Assembly: GCF_901000735.1 (NCBI RefSeq)
Contig: NC_081551.1
Coordinates: forward strand, 21,046,545 to 21,110,544
Origin: Corylus avellana
Lineage: Eukaryota > Streptophyta > Magnoliopsida > Fagales > Betulaceae
Direction of reading: 5' to 3'
DNA length: 64,000 nt
The notes beneath the pieces were generated by a model. That model had not been told where the DNA came from. It ran no database searches and saw nothing but the letters and a program-made list of their open reading frames with translations. The position numbers and the translations under genes are program-made. Of the stretch, positions 50,603 through 63,727 are shown piece after piece; the first letter of the stretch is position 1, and each line of letters starts with the position of its first letter.

Positions 50603-53600
50603 TGTTTGGCTATTAGAGCTGCGAGGGTCGAAGAAGAGATGGAAGCAATGGAAAGCTAAAACCCTAGCCTCTCTTTTTAAAACCTGCTCTCTTTATCACT
50701 GGGGCACCGCTTAGCTTTAATTTTTTTTTTTTTTTCTTTATTTTTTAATATTGAGGAAAAGGTGTTGGGCTGCATTTGCAAGCCCAGAAACTTCGAAGTG
50801 GAACCATATGCATACTAGACAAGTTTTTTTTTTTTTTTGGGTAACAACATCCTAGACAAGTTAATGCCCTTCACCATGGAAATGAGCTTTTTCTTCTATC
50901 CATTTGAGAATTGAGATATATTTATAAATTTTAGGGTTTATTTAAATTTGCAATTTCAAAATAACGATTTAAAAAAATATGCAACTTGAAAAGCATAATT
51001 TAAAAAAACATAGTTAAGTGTAGCAATTTTGAAAACACATATGTTCTACGTTTTTAAAATCGCAATTTTTTAAAAATGTCATTCCAAACGATCCATTTGT
51101 TACAATTTAGTTTAAAACCGCACTTTTTATCTACAAAATCATAGTGTCAAACACACCCTTAATAAAATGTTATGGGTACCAAATTTTTACCAATAAATGA
51201 ATATCAAAATGAATAAGCACCACATCATTTTGGTATCCATATTTTACTAAAAGATTTGATATCCCTAACTTTTTTAAATTTTTAATAGTAAGGACAAAGT
51301 TGAAATAAAAGTTATTAAAAATTCATATGATTCTCACGTATTATTTAAAAATGCATGTGTATCTCAAATGCAAATTGACATATGTCATTTATATTGATTG
51401 AGTTAGATAAAGATCTTCAACATAATTTCGAGGAAAACTATGTCCCTTCAACTTGAATTTTCAATTTTTTATCTTCAGAGAAAAAAAAATATTTGGTTAC
51501 AAACTAATTTATTAAACTGATCTTTATTCTTAAAGTACCTAATTGTAAATTGTTCAATTAAAAATAAATGTAAGAATCAAGTGTTTTGGTTCGGTTGTAG
51601 TCCACTCCAATTTAGAGGAAAAATTTATTAAATTGAAATATAGGAATCACAATTCTCTAGATTTTTAAAGTAGTTTATAATGATATTCTTAAAATAATAG
51701 GATTTTTATAATTCTCTGAAGACCGAAAATGCATACATAAAATTTAAATCATTTGATTAAAACCAAGTAGTAGGGTTTTAAGAATCCATCACAAAGCTAT
51801 CTTATAAAATCATGAAAGTTTGTAGTTTTTTTTTTTTTTTTTTTGTATTTTTAATATTCAAATACGGGAAACATGTTACAGGAATTGAACAACAATAAAA
51901 GGGTGGACACCCTAACAACATAGCCCAAACGGAAGAGACAGTACAAATAAACAACAAGCAATTGTTTCATTTATGATTATAAAATAAACATAAACGAGTC
52001 GGGCATTTTCAAGGGCCGCATAAGGCAGTAACAAACGGCAAAAAGACTCAATGAAGAATCTCAACCGGTAAAGACAACAACCATTGTGAAATTTTGTAGT
52101 TGAATTAGTTTGAGTGAATACAAGTCTAATCATTAAAAATATCAAATTCAATCCAATTATGAGGGAAAGGACTTATAATAATGCATTTATATATGATTTA
52201 AATATTAAATGCTAGTTCATAAATTTGTAATCCTTATAGCATAACCCAGTTTCATCTCTAGCAGCCGCCGAAGGAGGAGAACCTTTGTTCTCCCCCTCCG
52301 GCCCTCCTCCCCTCTCCCTCTTCTGCCTCCCCCCTCCCCTCCCATCGTCCTCTTTCACTTAACGACTTAGCCTATTTACCTGATGCCTATAGCTCTTTTG
52401 ACGATTTTTTTCCTTTCCATTCCTCTTCGCCTCTTCCCCCTCCTTTGGTCCCTAGTTGTTTTTGTTTCTTTTTATATTTGCTTTTGTTGTTTTTTTTGCT
52501 TGTTTAGGTACACTTTGTGGGTGATGCTCTTGGGGTTTCACTCAAACTTCCCTCTCAATTTGAGTGCACCACCAATCTCCTCCGCGTGCTTTGCCGCCCA
52601 CCGTCCTCTGCTTGGCCTTTTCTCGCACCCCTACTGTGATGAGCTTCCAACACCCCTTCCATTTTCGGTTTCCAACGAGCGCACAATCGGCTCTTCTTTC
52701 CGGCTGCTGTCATCCTCTTAATGTGCTTTTTATATTGTTTATTTCCATGTAATTTTGTCTGGTTTTTCTTCTTTTTTGTTTTTGTTTTTGTCTTGTTTTG
52801 TTTCCTTGTAATCGTTTTTATTCTTGCTTGTAATAATACTCGATACTCTCTCTTGATCTGCCCGCCTGATGCCCTTCGGGTTTGTTGCTTTGGTCCAAAC
52901 CTTTGGGTTGTGGATGTGAACGTTATCCTGACTTTCAGGTTGAAAATGATGAGCTTTGGCTTGAGGTTCTCTATCCTCAGTGTCGAGGAATAAGAGGTAC
53001 CTATGCATTGATTTGAGTATGTTTGGCGCAGATCTGCTATTTAATTTGAAAATTAGTCATGGGTTAACGGATTTTGTTTGAGTCTAAAATGTAATATGTT
53101 ATCTTTGACGATTGTAACCTAGTAGCTTCAGTTATGGTTGTTTCAGAACTTTTGCTTTGTATTATTTGAGTTTTATGCTCGTTTATCAATGAATGAGATT
53201 GAACTGATTCATTTAAAAAATAATAATAATAATTAAAAAAATGAATCCACAGTCATTAACCCTAAATACATGAATTAGGAAAATTATCAAACTTTTCACG
53301 GACCCAGCCTCTCCATCAATTAATCTTTTATTTCCCCTCCCGCATGGTTTATTAACCAAAATTACACAAAATTACATTGTAATTTTGGGGACAGTTACCT
53401 TGTAATTACCAAAAAAAATTACATAAATTTTTTGTTTTTGTTTTTTTTTTTGTTATGACGTGACATAAAAATAAAAATAATTAAAAAAATTTATGAGTAT
53501 TTTATTTTTGAATTATTTATTAATAATTTTACATTTTTGCTAAAAAGCAAAAAAAAAAAAACTACTCTAAAAACCGTTGCCAAACTAACTAGCACATGAC

Positions 53601-53911
53601 TTTTCAACCAAATACTGAAAAGAGTGAAATTTTGTGCCATTGTTTCACCTCATTCGATCAAAAGGCCCATCGAGTTTAATTTGGCGGTGCAAGTAAACGA
53701 CAGCGTTTCAGAAAAGCAAGAAAAATAAATCTGTTAGAAACAGCACCGTTTCGGACATCTCTCGAAACTCCAGTCCAACCTTCCCCTACGAAACGCCTCA
53801 GCCGCTTTGCAAGTCGGTTAGCGTCGCTGTGAAAGACTCGAAGCCTTTCCCGGCGTTTCTTATTATCATAAGAAAGAAGATTGAAGTCATTATTCTCTTT
53901 TCTTGGTAACG
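50603..53911. other. Spacer between the divergent NAP1 and CCCH genes
   Basis: The first 120 bp and the last 200 bp are leader and promoter DNA of the flanking genes. Between them are degraded palindromic sequence (about 50930-51170, AAACGCA-type words like the element at 40356), a poly-T run at about 51823 and a GC-rich to T-rich block at 52255-53230. No supported gene. Confidence 0.55.
52255..53230 (+). mobile_element. Possible 3' fragment of a non-LTR retroelement
   Basis: The block begins with CCGCCG- and CCTCCC-rich sequence unlike its AT-rich surroundings. It has broken short frames and ends in GAATGAGATTGAACTGATTC and then an A-rich, TAA-repeat tail (about 53210-53240), the usual look of a 5'-truncated LINE. 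I could not find reverse-transcriptase motifs or a target duplication, so it could equally be a retro-copied transcript or a decayed gene. Confidence 0.3.
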
Positions 53912-56006
53912 ATGGAGAGTGCACAGATTGAAACCCCAAAACCCTCAGAGACTTATTTCTCTTTCACTCGCCGTCGGTCGCCGCTCAAGAGTGAAACTTA
54001 CTACACGCTGGCTCGAATTCTTTCCCATTGCTACGACAAGTCGCACAGCTCTCACGCTGCTCAATTTGCACCTCAGGAGCTAAATCCAGGTAGTAGTATT
54101 CGAAGTACGTCGCCGTTTTATTTACTGTTATTTGCAGGACTCGTAGGGTTTCTTGCTCTATATTTCGCAATGCTTTTTGGCTTCTGAGTAATTGAATTGT
54201 TTAGGCGTTGTTTGGTTGGTCTAGAAAATTGTGAATTTGCTTTGGTTTTTCTTCGTGAAAGCAAGCAAAGTTATTTCAAATGTCATTCACAGAGTACCTA
54301 GTGAGTAATTTTTTGAATTTAACAAACAGTGCCTAATTACTAATCAAGAGTAGGAATCTGAACAGTACTTCTTTGCTAATCTCAGTCTTAATCGCGCTGT
54401 TCTCATTGTTACTGATGTTGTTTCTTTGCTTTGAAGATCATGGCAGCGATGAAGTGGCGCGAGCGACCGGGAAAGAAGAGTGTGAGAGTGTTGAATTGAT
54501 CGGTCCTGATAGAATGGAGTGCCAAAATTTGGCAACTCGGAAAGAGGCAGTGTCTGATGAGAGTTGTGAAGCCATTGGGGCTGAAGATGGAGGAGTGTTT
54601 GGTGATGCACAACATGTAGTGATAGATATAGAGAGAATATTGGCCATAGAAGAAAGCGAGGATGTGTTGGAACCGATGGATGTGATGTTTGATGAGAGCG
54701 ATGAAGGGACTGGCTTCCAAGATAAAAGGTGTTGTATGGAAAAAATGTTAATGGACGAGTTGGAGCATATTATGAAAGGCGATGAAGTTCTAGATGAGAA
54801 TGTGATCGGTGAAGTTCTAGATCCAAGAGGGAGTGGCAAAGACAACAGCTTGTCATTGAAGACTACTTCGTTGTGTGGAGAGCACAAAATGCAGCAGGCG
54901 GACATGGAAGTGGAGAAGTCGGTTTCTTCTGGCTGGGTAATGGATTTCCCTATTCCTATTGCCGAGAATGCAGAAACTGAGGAGGGAGAATGCTCAAATC
55001 AAAAGATTTCTGAAGCCCCCAGTGTATCGTTAGATAAAGAGATGACCGGGGAACCTCCAAAACCAAGGGAGAATATGGAAGAAGAAAGTTTGTTGCCGAA
55101 AACTAATTCAACCAAGAGAGAATTGGAGAAATCAGTTGGTAATAGTGACTCATTGGAATCTCCCAATCACATGGCTGAAGGTGGAGACATTGAGGAAGGT
55201 GAAATTTCTGGCGACTATGGAACTTATGACATGTCATTGGATATGCCTGTAGAAGATGCTATGGTGTCAAAGGAGAAGAACGTAGATGAGATGCAAGTAT
55301 CTCCAGATATATTTGATAAAAAAGAGTTCCTTAATGATGACCAGAATGGAGCAAACAAAAAAAGTTTTGAGTTCACTTCTTTGAAAGTGGACACACACGA
55401 CAATGCCAATACTAGTAGAGAAGTTGGACCAGAGATTAGTAATGGAAACAAGATGGCATCTAGACCTGAAGCTGTTGTTCATGAAAAATATATGAGAGCT
55501 AAAAAGGCTTATAGGGAAGACCTTTTGCTAAAAGATGGAGGAACCAAGGAGGCTGCTGGTTGGCCACCAGCTTGTCCTAATAATCTAGACTTGCATGGCC
55601 AAATATCAGAGAAAAATACAACTGGTTCCCATGGAATCACATCTACAGAAGTGGTATGATTTTGATTTGCATTTTTTTTATTATTTGAAATAATAATGTT
55701 TTGCACTTCTTCATGGGAAGCTTTAATATTTTTATGAACCAATATCTGTTGGCATTGTCTATTTTCTTTTGGTTGTATGAGTTGTCTCTGTGATTATATA
55801 TGGATATGCTGCCTTTGTTCAAAGCATATTCATTTTCACAACACTCTGTTACTTGTACTGAATGATATAGATAAAAATAAAAATAAAAAAAGAAGAAGAA
55901 AGAAAGAAAGAAAGAAAGAAAGAGTTGGCTCATTTTCCAGAATTGAGTATTTTAAATGTGGTAGAAGAGGAAACTTGGTATCATGACTTGAGTATTTTAA
56001 ATGTGT

Positions 56007-56046
<40 letters not shown>

Positions 56047-59000
56047 AGCATGGTCTTGAGATCCAATGAAGTTGAAGTGTTTTTTGTTTTTGTTTTTTTG
56101 TTTTTTTTTTTCTCTCTCCCTTTTTATTGTCACAATAATTGGAGTTAGTCATGGTTTTTCTTAGAACTCCATCATTCATCTCATTGTGGCCAAAGTGACT
56201 TTGCGTGTGCATTGACCCTTTCTTTGGTAAGTGATTTTTTTTTTAACCATAACTGATCAACACCACAACGGTTGATTGCAAAATATCTCTATCTTTCTCT
56301 CTCTCAAGCACATAAACCCCCTTCACGAAGACCCACATGCAAGTGTGTGATGCAGACTCTTTCTTCATAACTCTTTCCAGAAATGTTTTAGAGTTCTGAA
56401 AAATTAGGAAGTTATTGAAATTATGGTGTTTGTTCTCATGTAACCCTTTTGATTTGATATGTGTCAGCTGCAGCAAGATGCTAGTTCCTGCAAAAAGAAA
56501 AAGCGGTCTCTTTCTAAAGAAAGTAAAGCAAAGAAAAAGGTATTTTATGTCTCTATGTTTCCTCTACTGCTTCAATGCATTTGGTGTATGTGTGTGTTCT
56601 TTTATGAAGGTTTTTTTATCTTCCTTTGTCACTGAAAGAGATTTTAGACTGTATCAACTTGGTATTCCTCAACAGTCATTTGAAAGATTAATTTAAACAT
56701 TTTAAAATTGACCAAGTACGCATGGAATGCAATTCTATCTTCTTTTGAAGTGTTTAATCAACTTGTTTATGACAATCATATTCTGCAGCACAAAGAACGA
56801 AAGAAACGAGCAGAAAAGAACAGAGAGCTTGGTGTTAAAAGGTTGAAATTGCATCCAGTATCGAAGCCAAAAACTGTGACATATTGCCGCCATTATCTCA
56901 AGGGAAGGTGCCGCCAGGTTCTACAACGTCCCCTATATATATATACTGATTATTGAATTGCTTGTAGTTTCACTTTACCCTTGCCATGCAGCAAAGGTGC
57001 ACTCTGATGTTTATATCATAATCATGCATACATTTATTTTTACTAGTTGCTTGGGTCTGCAGTTACAACAATCATCTCTAAAATAGGATTAGGTTCATTA
57101 TGATCTTGTTTGGTTTATGTTCTTGTGACGTCTCCTGACAATTTTTGTTAAAAAAAATCTAAATTTTTGCCCATTTCAAGCTTCTCTGGATCAAATTCAA
57201 ATTCTTGCTGGGGGAGGGAATGATTTTACTTGTTTCCCAAGCTCTGAATTTTGGGCTGGCTTTTATTTCTGACTCTCAAGTATTGCCTGGTTTTCATGCA
57301 TGCAAGAGGGTAGCTATTTACATCTCATAGAGAAGTATAATTCTCTGGTTGTTGAACTCTTGGCTTTATGGTGATTGTTTATTTCTTTCTGGTTACCCTT
57401 ATGGGTCTTTCAAATCTGATATTGAACCTTCTGTTTCAGTAAACATGTCTTTTGCTGCCCTTTTGTTTCCTGTATGGACTAATTTAGCTCAAAAGATAAT
57501 AAAAGGAGCATCATTTTCTGTCGCCGGGCATACCCTATAATACCATCAACTGAAAATAATTTGTGACAAGAGTTTAACAAATAGTTTCTGTTCCAGAGCA
57601 TCTAGATGTAGCATATGAACCCCTTTTTTATCCCCTTACCCTTCCCCCCTCCCCCCTCCCCCAAATTTCCAATTAATTTGTGTAACATAATTGTCTAAAC
57701 ATGTTATTGCCTTGCTTCAGATGATCTATTTCTCCATGGATTTTCTTTTCTTTTCTTTCCTTTTTTTTTGGATAAGTACCTATGGTTTTTTTTGTTTAGA
57801 CATCTACTCATACAATCATTTATCATCTTTGTTTCACAGGGTGACAAGTGCCAATTTTCACATGATACAGTACCTTTGACAAAATCCACGGTATACTCTT
57901 TTTACTTATGCTTTCTTAAGATGCTACTATCTGCATTCTACCCTGGTTAATAGTTTGATAAAACTATAGTTGCTATTTAGGCTGAGTAGCTGTAGTTAGC
58001 TGGAGTTTAGTCTGATTAAAGGATTTAATTGGTTGTTTCCTATTGCTAATTACATTGGATAAGCATCTGTTGTCTGATTCTAGTTCAATGGTCAATGTAT
58101 ATGTGTAGTAAAGCAAATTTGTGCTACCTCAGTAACATCTCTTGAATGGCTTAACACTCTCTCTCTCCCATTCTGTTGTTGCAGCCCTGCTGTCATTTTG
58201 CACGTCACTCATGCATGAAAGGGGATGCCTGTCCATTTGATCATCAGCTTTTTAAGTATCCCTGTGACAATTTTGTTAAAGGTTTCTGCAGCAGAGGTGA
58301 TGCTTGTATGTTTTCACACAAGGTACCTTCTTGTTCTGTGCCTTTTGGGTCTTTTAATGTCTTGAAATACTGTACCCTTTTTGTTCAAGAATACATCACA
58401 CTGTATTTCATGTTTATTAACTACTATTTTCTTCCTCAAAAAAACTAAATAAATAAGTAAATATTTCCCCAAGTATTTGGGTTTAATGCTCAAGAAGTTG
58501 AGTTGCCTTTTCACATTAGCTACTCTCATCTCAGATACCAACCACGGAAGATTCAAGAACTGCTTCGAATGATTGCAAACCTGAGTTGAAGTATCCATCC
58601 TTGCCAGGTAATACAAATATTAAGATGCAACTGAATGTTACCAGTAGCTCCCTGCAGAGTGTTGATGCCTTGTCCAACTCTGTGGGAGCACATCCTCACA
58701 CGAATGTGAAGACTCTAGTGAAACCACCTGCACTTGTACCAAAAGGAATTAGCCGCATCCTCACTGCTGAGAAATCTGCAGCGGTCAATTCTACTATGCT
58801 TAAACAAGGGAGGTCCTCTCCAAGTGGGAATGAGGGTGCCAAAGTTGGGAATCAGGCGGTCCCAAGTATATCAGACACATTTCAAAAAATGGATGAGACT
58901 CCAAAGAGAACTTCGCCATGTGTGGTACCAAAGGGAATAAATTTTCTCTCCTTTGGCAAAGGTCCATTGGATGATTCTGTTACTAAAAAAGTGGCTAGCT

Positions 59001-59620
59001 TGCATTCAAACAGGGGCAGTGGTACCAAATTAACTTTAGCTGACAATTTAAATTTGCAGAAACAAGCTAGCTCGTCTCCAAATATTGATGTTAGCATCAA
59101 AGTTGGTAACCAGACAAGCCCAAGTGCATCAAAGACAACTCAAAATTTGAATGAGATGCCAAAGAAGACACAACCTGAAGGTACACGACAGGGAATGAAC
59201 TTTTTGTCTTTGGGAAATACCTCGGTAGATCATTCTAGTAGTAAGAGAAAGGCCAGCTTCCCTTCCAGTTGCGATACTGGTATTGATGGAGCCGTTCTAG
59301 AGGGACAAACTGCAGGTGTTAAATCTCAAAACTCAAGTGTATTCTCATTGAGGCTGCCAGCTTCTCCACTTGCTTCCGGTCAATCATCAGACGGCTTAGC
59401 ATCTGTGAAATACAAAGATGCACCAAACTCAGCTCAGAAGGCACACTCATTGATACTATTTGCAACAAAGTATGAATCAAAGATGAAAATGAATCGGTCT
59501 GTCGGTGCTCTTGATGTTGGTAAGGAAGGTACTAGTAATATCACTAGAAGTTCCCAGAATGATTTGGCAAAAGCTTCAAAAATTTTGGACTTCTTGTCTA
59601 GTGGTGGTAGTAAAAAGTAA
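53912..59620 (+). CDS. C3H65: CCCH-type zinc finger protein, C3H65/EMB1789-like
   Basis: Seven exons join in frame: 53912-54089, 54437-55653, 56468-56539, 56789-56917, 57840-57890, 58185-58322 and 58535-59620 (2871 nt, 956 aa). Residues 60-465 are one acidic, disordered-looking exon. A Lys/Arg-rich stretch (about 473-508) precedes three CCCH fingers of C-x7-C-x5-C-x3-H spacing: Cys522/530/536-His540, Cys551/559/565-His569 and Cys576/584/590-His594. The first finger is split by intron 4. The C-terminal exon holds two diverged copies of an 85-residue unit, each with a (P)xGxNFLSxG motif. Tandem CCCH fingers of this type usually bind RNA; the Arabidopsis relative EMB1789 is, from memory, needed in embryo development. 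I place the start at the ATG at 53912. Exon 3 has two usable AG acceptors 6 nt apart. Confidence 0.9.
55886..55925. repeat. AAAG microsatellite in intron 2 of the CCCH gene
   Basis: A GAA/GAAA-rich tract ending in about seven GAAA units; intronic, non-coding. Confidence 0.8.
56010..56045. repeat. CA microsatellite in intron 2 of the CCCH gene
   Basis: About 17 CA dinucleotides in a row between exons 2 and 3. Likely variable in length between individuals. Confidence 0.9.
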
Positions 59621-62600
59621 AGAATAAAACCCTTAGTGGTAGCCAAACCCCAATGTGGTCGGGCTGTGGCTTTGATGTCTGATCAGTTCGAGTAAAACAC
59701 AGCAGTATTGAGGAAAAGACATTTAATAGTTCATGCTTTCTCTTTTGTCCTTCAGTGGCACAATGTTGTATTTTTTCAGCTTATTTCCAGAAGCCGTCAA
59801 TCAGGTGTAGTTTGCATTTTATATTGATGTTTTTATTGCCTTTAATTGGTGTGATAGTTAACCGGCAAAAACTAACTAAAGGATTTTTCTTTTTTGAAAT
59901 TTCAAATGTAGATGGAATGGCTGCATTGTGATTGTGAAGTTCATTGATTATGATCGCTTGAGATCTTTGCTTTGAAGGGATTTCAGATTGATTTTATTCT
60001 TTGAGATATTATAAACCAGTTCTATAGAAAAGCCAGTCACTTGTGACTATCATCTTAAAGTTGAGGCTCTGGTAATTGTTTATCTTCTTGTCACTTGCAA
60101 TCTTGCTTGTTGTCATGGCTTCATCTTGATTCTAACTTTATTACTGCTGTTAAAGGGCAAAAGCAGATGACCGCAGTGATGGTTTTATGGAAAATATCCA
60201 CCTTTGTCACCCTTGTGATCTGTTTTCAGCCGGCCAACTTGCGATGGGATCTTGATGATCAAGTTACAGATGCCAAGTCCTTGCAGGTTCTTTTTTTATT
60301 GGGAAGGCCTTTGCAGCTACTTATTCAGGTTGCTTTTTCGAATGCTCTTTGCTGCTCTTCCAAATATTACAGGTGTATGTTAGATCCATAGAAAATCTCA
60401 GTCAATTTATTACTTCGGTGAATATTCTAATTTTTTTTTTTTTAAAAAAAGGACTTCCATAGGTTCAATGTAAATTTTGAATTAGGGTAAGTTAATGAGG
60501 TTGTTAGATTGAAGATCCAACGCTTAGATATTGAAATCCATGCGTATTAGTCATGCAGGATGAGGTGTGTAAGAGTGTAGTGCTCAACTATGTTAGTGAA
60601 GTATCCATGATGTTGAAGGTGGACAACCACCAGTCTAGTCTTCTCAAAACAGTCAACTTAGATGACTAAACACTTATAGGAGTTATATATTTTAAAGCAT
60701 AATATACTAATAGGAGTTTTTGGTAAGAATAATTATCTTCTCAATTTGTTCTATGAACATGATTTTCGGAGTGTTTGTTTGGTCATGCATATCCTTTCAA
60801 CAATCAGAACCCCTAAATGATATCCGTGCATTATTTTGTGACAATGTGATGGGACACAAACCACCACCGACCACATCAAAGGATACCTAGTCCATGACCT
60901 TGTGGTTGGGTGATTGAGAGCTAAAGATATTATTATGGGCACTTTTGTTATTTATTTTTTACATCGGTTATCTTATTTTTCAAATTTTGGGCTTTATGTT
61001 ATTTTAGTGGGATGTCAGCCCAAGTAGCACTAGAGTTAGGGTTAGGGTTTAATCCTAGACTATTTAAGCATAATATTCTACTCTGATAATTAGTTTTGAT
61101 GAAATACAGAAAATATCGACTGTTGTCGTCTTCCCTCTTCTGATTTCTCCCTTCTCTTGTGCTTCTTTTCCTCTCTTCTCTTCTCAGCTTCTTCTCTCTT
61201 CAAACTTTCTTCAATTGCTTGTCGTCTTGCATCACAATGTCTACGAGTTTGTACTATTGGATTATGATTTTCTTTATTTCACTTGAAATGACATCATTCA
61301 AAAATTCTAAATGGCGTGGCACTATGTATAGGGTTGAGATGATTCTATTCCAATATTGTTGCCGAAGTATTAGATCTGATGAAGACTACTAAAAAAAAAA
61401 AAAAGGTAAACCCATTTGCCTTCAAATTGGGTAACGAATTTAGTATGATTTGTGGCGTGTAGTCTGTAGTACTGAGCTGAATTATACATCTATCAGGCTT
61501 TTCTGTGCTTGCAATTCATGTGAAACGATTATGCATCATAGAAATTCATGGAATATTCTATGTAGTAGCGCTTGGCTCTCGCTTTTGGTTTGGACGAAGG
61601 CATAGGTTGTGTTTGAAGTTTGCTCGGTGTGGGACTATCTGTGGTGTATGTGGGCCGTAATCTGGGCTTAGTGGATGGCCATTCCTTTCGAGTTGCTGAC
61701 CTTGTCGAGCATTTTGAGTAGTGCTGTTACTATCATGGAAAAAACTATGATCATTGTCCAAAACATAAAGGTTAGAGGAAAAGATTCGTGATTGATACGT
61801 CAAAAAGTTTTTTTAACAATTTTCAAATTTGTTTGAAATGCTTCGAGCTATTTGAATTTTTGTTCCAATCTACATGATCTTCTTCTTCCTAGTCAAACTT
61901 AATGATGTTAAAACAGTTGTGATTATCCTCACTTTTCTTTCTTTATACTATATCTATTATGACCCACAACACTGAATTTGAACTTTGGCTTCACTTTAGC
62001 ATCATCACCTAAGGAAAAAGCTTGGGCTATTGCAGTTTTTACAGTTCTTTGTAAACTCGTATGTTTATGAAAATGTTTGGCGTGAATTGTCATGTTACCG
62101 TTCATATTTTAGTGACAAATATGACGTTAGTTTATAAATTTGATAAGTGCTACATACGGTTTCACATTAATTTGTAAGAAATTTATAATAAAAAACCAAA
62201 AAAAACATTCAACCTTGTTAAGGAATAACACCACATGGAGTTGCAAACAAAATCATTGCTTTCTTATTCTTGTAATAGTGATCAGAGTGACCTAACACCC
62301 CTCCATTTTCGCAGGAATCTGTGTTATAATGTTCAGGGGCCCATATCTAAAAGTAATGTGACAGCGAAATCAATGGGTATCATGAATGGCTAGGTTAGGT
62401 GTCCCGACCACGCTCGTACGAAATTGATTTTGACTACAATATCAAGCAACTCACACATGGAGAGTTCTGCTCTCATGTGACCTTGTATTGCAAAATCCCT
62501 CCCATTTCATAATTGAGTGTAGTTGGAAGTTCCAAAAAAAAAAAAGAAAAAAAAAATTAGTAATTTTTATTAAAAGTTTGTTGTAAATTGATCTAATAAT

Positions 62601-63341
62601 TTATGTAATGTTAGTGACGTGATAGGCCATGCGGTAATTATCATGTCATCCATTAAAAAACAGTTCAAGTACCATTTATTTTTATAAAATATAAATTATA
62701 ATGTAAGTTTGTAAATAAATTACAGTAAAAGTTATTGTATTTCAAACATATTCCTTTATAATATCTGAACCATGAAGAAAGGTCCAATCTCTATGTAACT
62801 TCGCTTTAGAGGTTTTCTTTTCTTTTTTTTAGCCTCATAGTAAAAAACTTTGCTGCTAAAAGTTTAGATTAAATTAAGGCACAAGTTTAGATTCGGTTGG
62901 ATATTTTATATGTTTGATTTATATTTGAAGACACGTAATGTTTGCGTATGATCATATTCACTTTACATATAGTACCTAAAAACTCTATTATCAAGAGTAG
63001 TGAAATATTATAATTGATTCATAATTTTTCATTTTATCAAGATTTTGCATAGCGACGATGGTCATATAGGTTTAGCAGGTTTATGATCCGTCCCAACCCT
63101 AATCCAAAAGATTTGAACAGATGTAGACCCAAACTTTTAAGGAGTTATATTACATATTGTTCTTCATCACATTTTCCACATATTCTTTTTACAAATTTAT
63201 CATTAAATTTGTGGGATCCATATGTAGGTTCTACAAATTCAAAATGGGTAAAAGATGTGATGAAAAATGATTATTATTATTTCTTGTTGAAAAATAAAAA
63301 AGAAAGAAATTAAATCTAAGAATTTGTTATTAATATAAATA
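59621..63341. other. 3' flank of the CCCH gene and gene-poor repeat DNA
   Basis: Bases 59621 to about 60000 are probable 3' UTR and flank. A stretch at 60930-61420 has LTR-like features: TAGGGTTAGGGTTT, then CTATTTAAGCATAA, then a CT-rich leader-like tract, similar in layout to 2880-3060. No capsid or polymerase frame remains. Frames of 77-98 codons at 60095, 61159 and 61558 show no recognisable domain. The rest is AT-rich with nothing to report. Confidence 0.5.
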
Positions 63342-63584
63342 GGACAGAGTTTTTCTCAAAACTGGGTTGGAGGAATTTTCTTTAACCTATTCTATAAAAT
63401 TGACATGTGTCCCTTGAACATGTGAGATGCACATGTTTTTTTTAATAATAGGGACAAAGTTTGAATAAATTTTAGTAAAAACTTATGTGAATCTTACATA
63501 TTATTAAAAAAAGGGACACGTGTCATTTTTATAGAGTAGGTTAAAAGAAATTCTTCCAACCCAATTTGGAGGAAAACTTTGTCC
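63342..63584. mobile_element. Short Mutator-type MITE with perfect 9-bp target duplication
   Basis: The two ends, GGACAGAGTTTTTCTC and the inverted complement of GGACAAAGTTTTCCTC, continue into arms of about 70 bp (through TTTAACCTA and GACA(T/C)GTGTCCC). They are flanked by ATATAAATA at 63333-63341 and 63585-63593, identical. The element is 243 bp, nearly all arm, with no coding sequence. A decayed relative may lie at 51290-51460. Confidence 0.85.
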
Positions 63585-63727
63585 ATATAAATATGGTATA
63601 GATATATAACATTACTCCATAACAACGCTCTATTATAGTCAAGTTGAAAAATACTATAAAGTTATAACTTTTTTACTATTTGTTGATATATGTTAGCATG
63701 TAATTGGGAGGTTAAAATTTTCTTGGG

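Noticed and set aside
52383..52993. Frames of 112 and 90 codons in the NAP1-CCCH spacer
   Set aside because: Hydrophobic low-complexity products of T-rich sequence; no domain and no splice partners. Kept only as a possible retroelement fragment.
54344..54905. Minus-strand frames of 88-155 codons opposite exon 2 of the CCCH gene
   Set aside because: They are antisense shadows of the long acidic exon 2, whose sense frame joins properly to the zinc-finger exons.
61030..61050. TTAGGGTTAGGGTTT as an interstitial telomere
   Set aside because: Only about two units, within an LTR-like context; far too short to claim.
61558..61803. 81-codon minus-strand frame, considered as a retroelement gag piece
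   Set aside because: No zinc knuckle or other retroelement motif could be seen.
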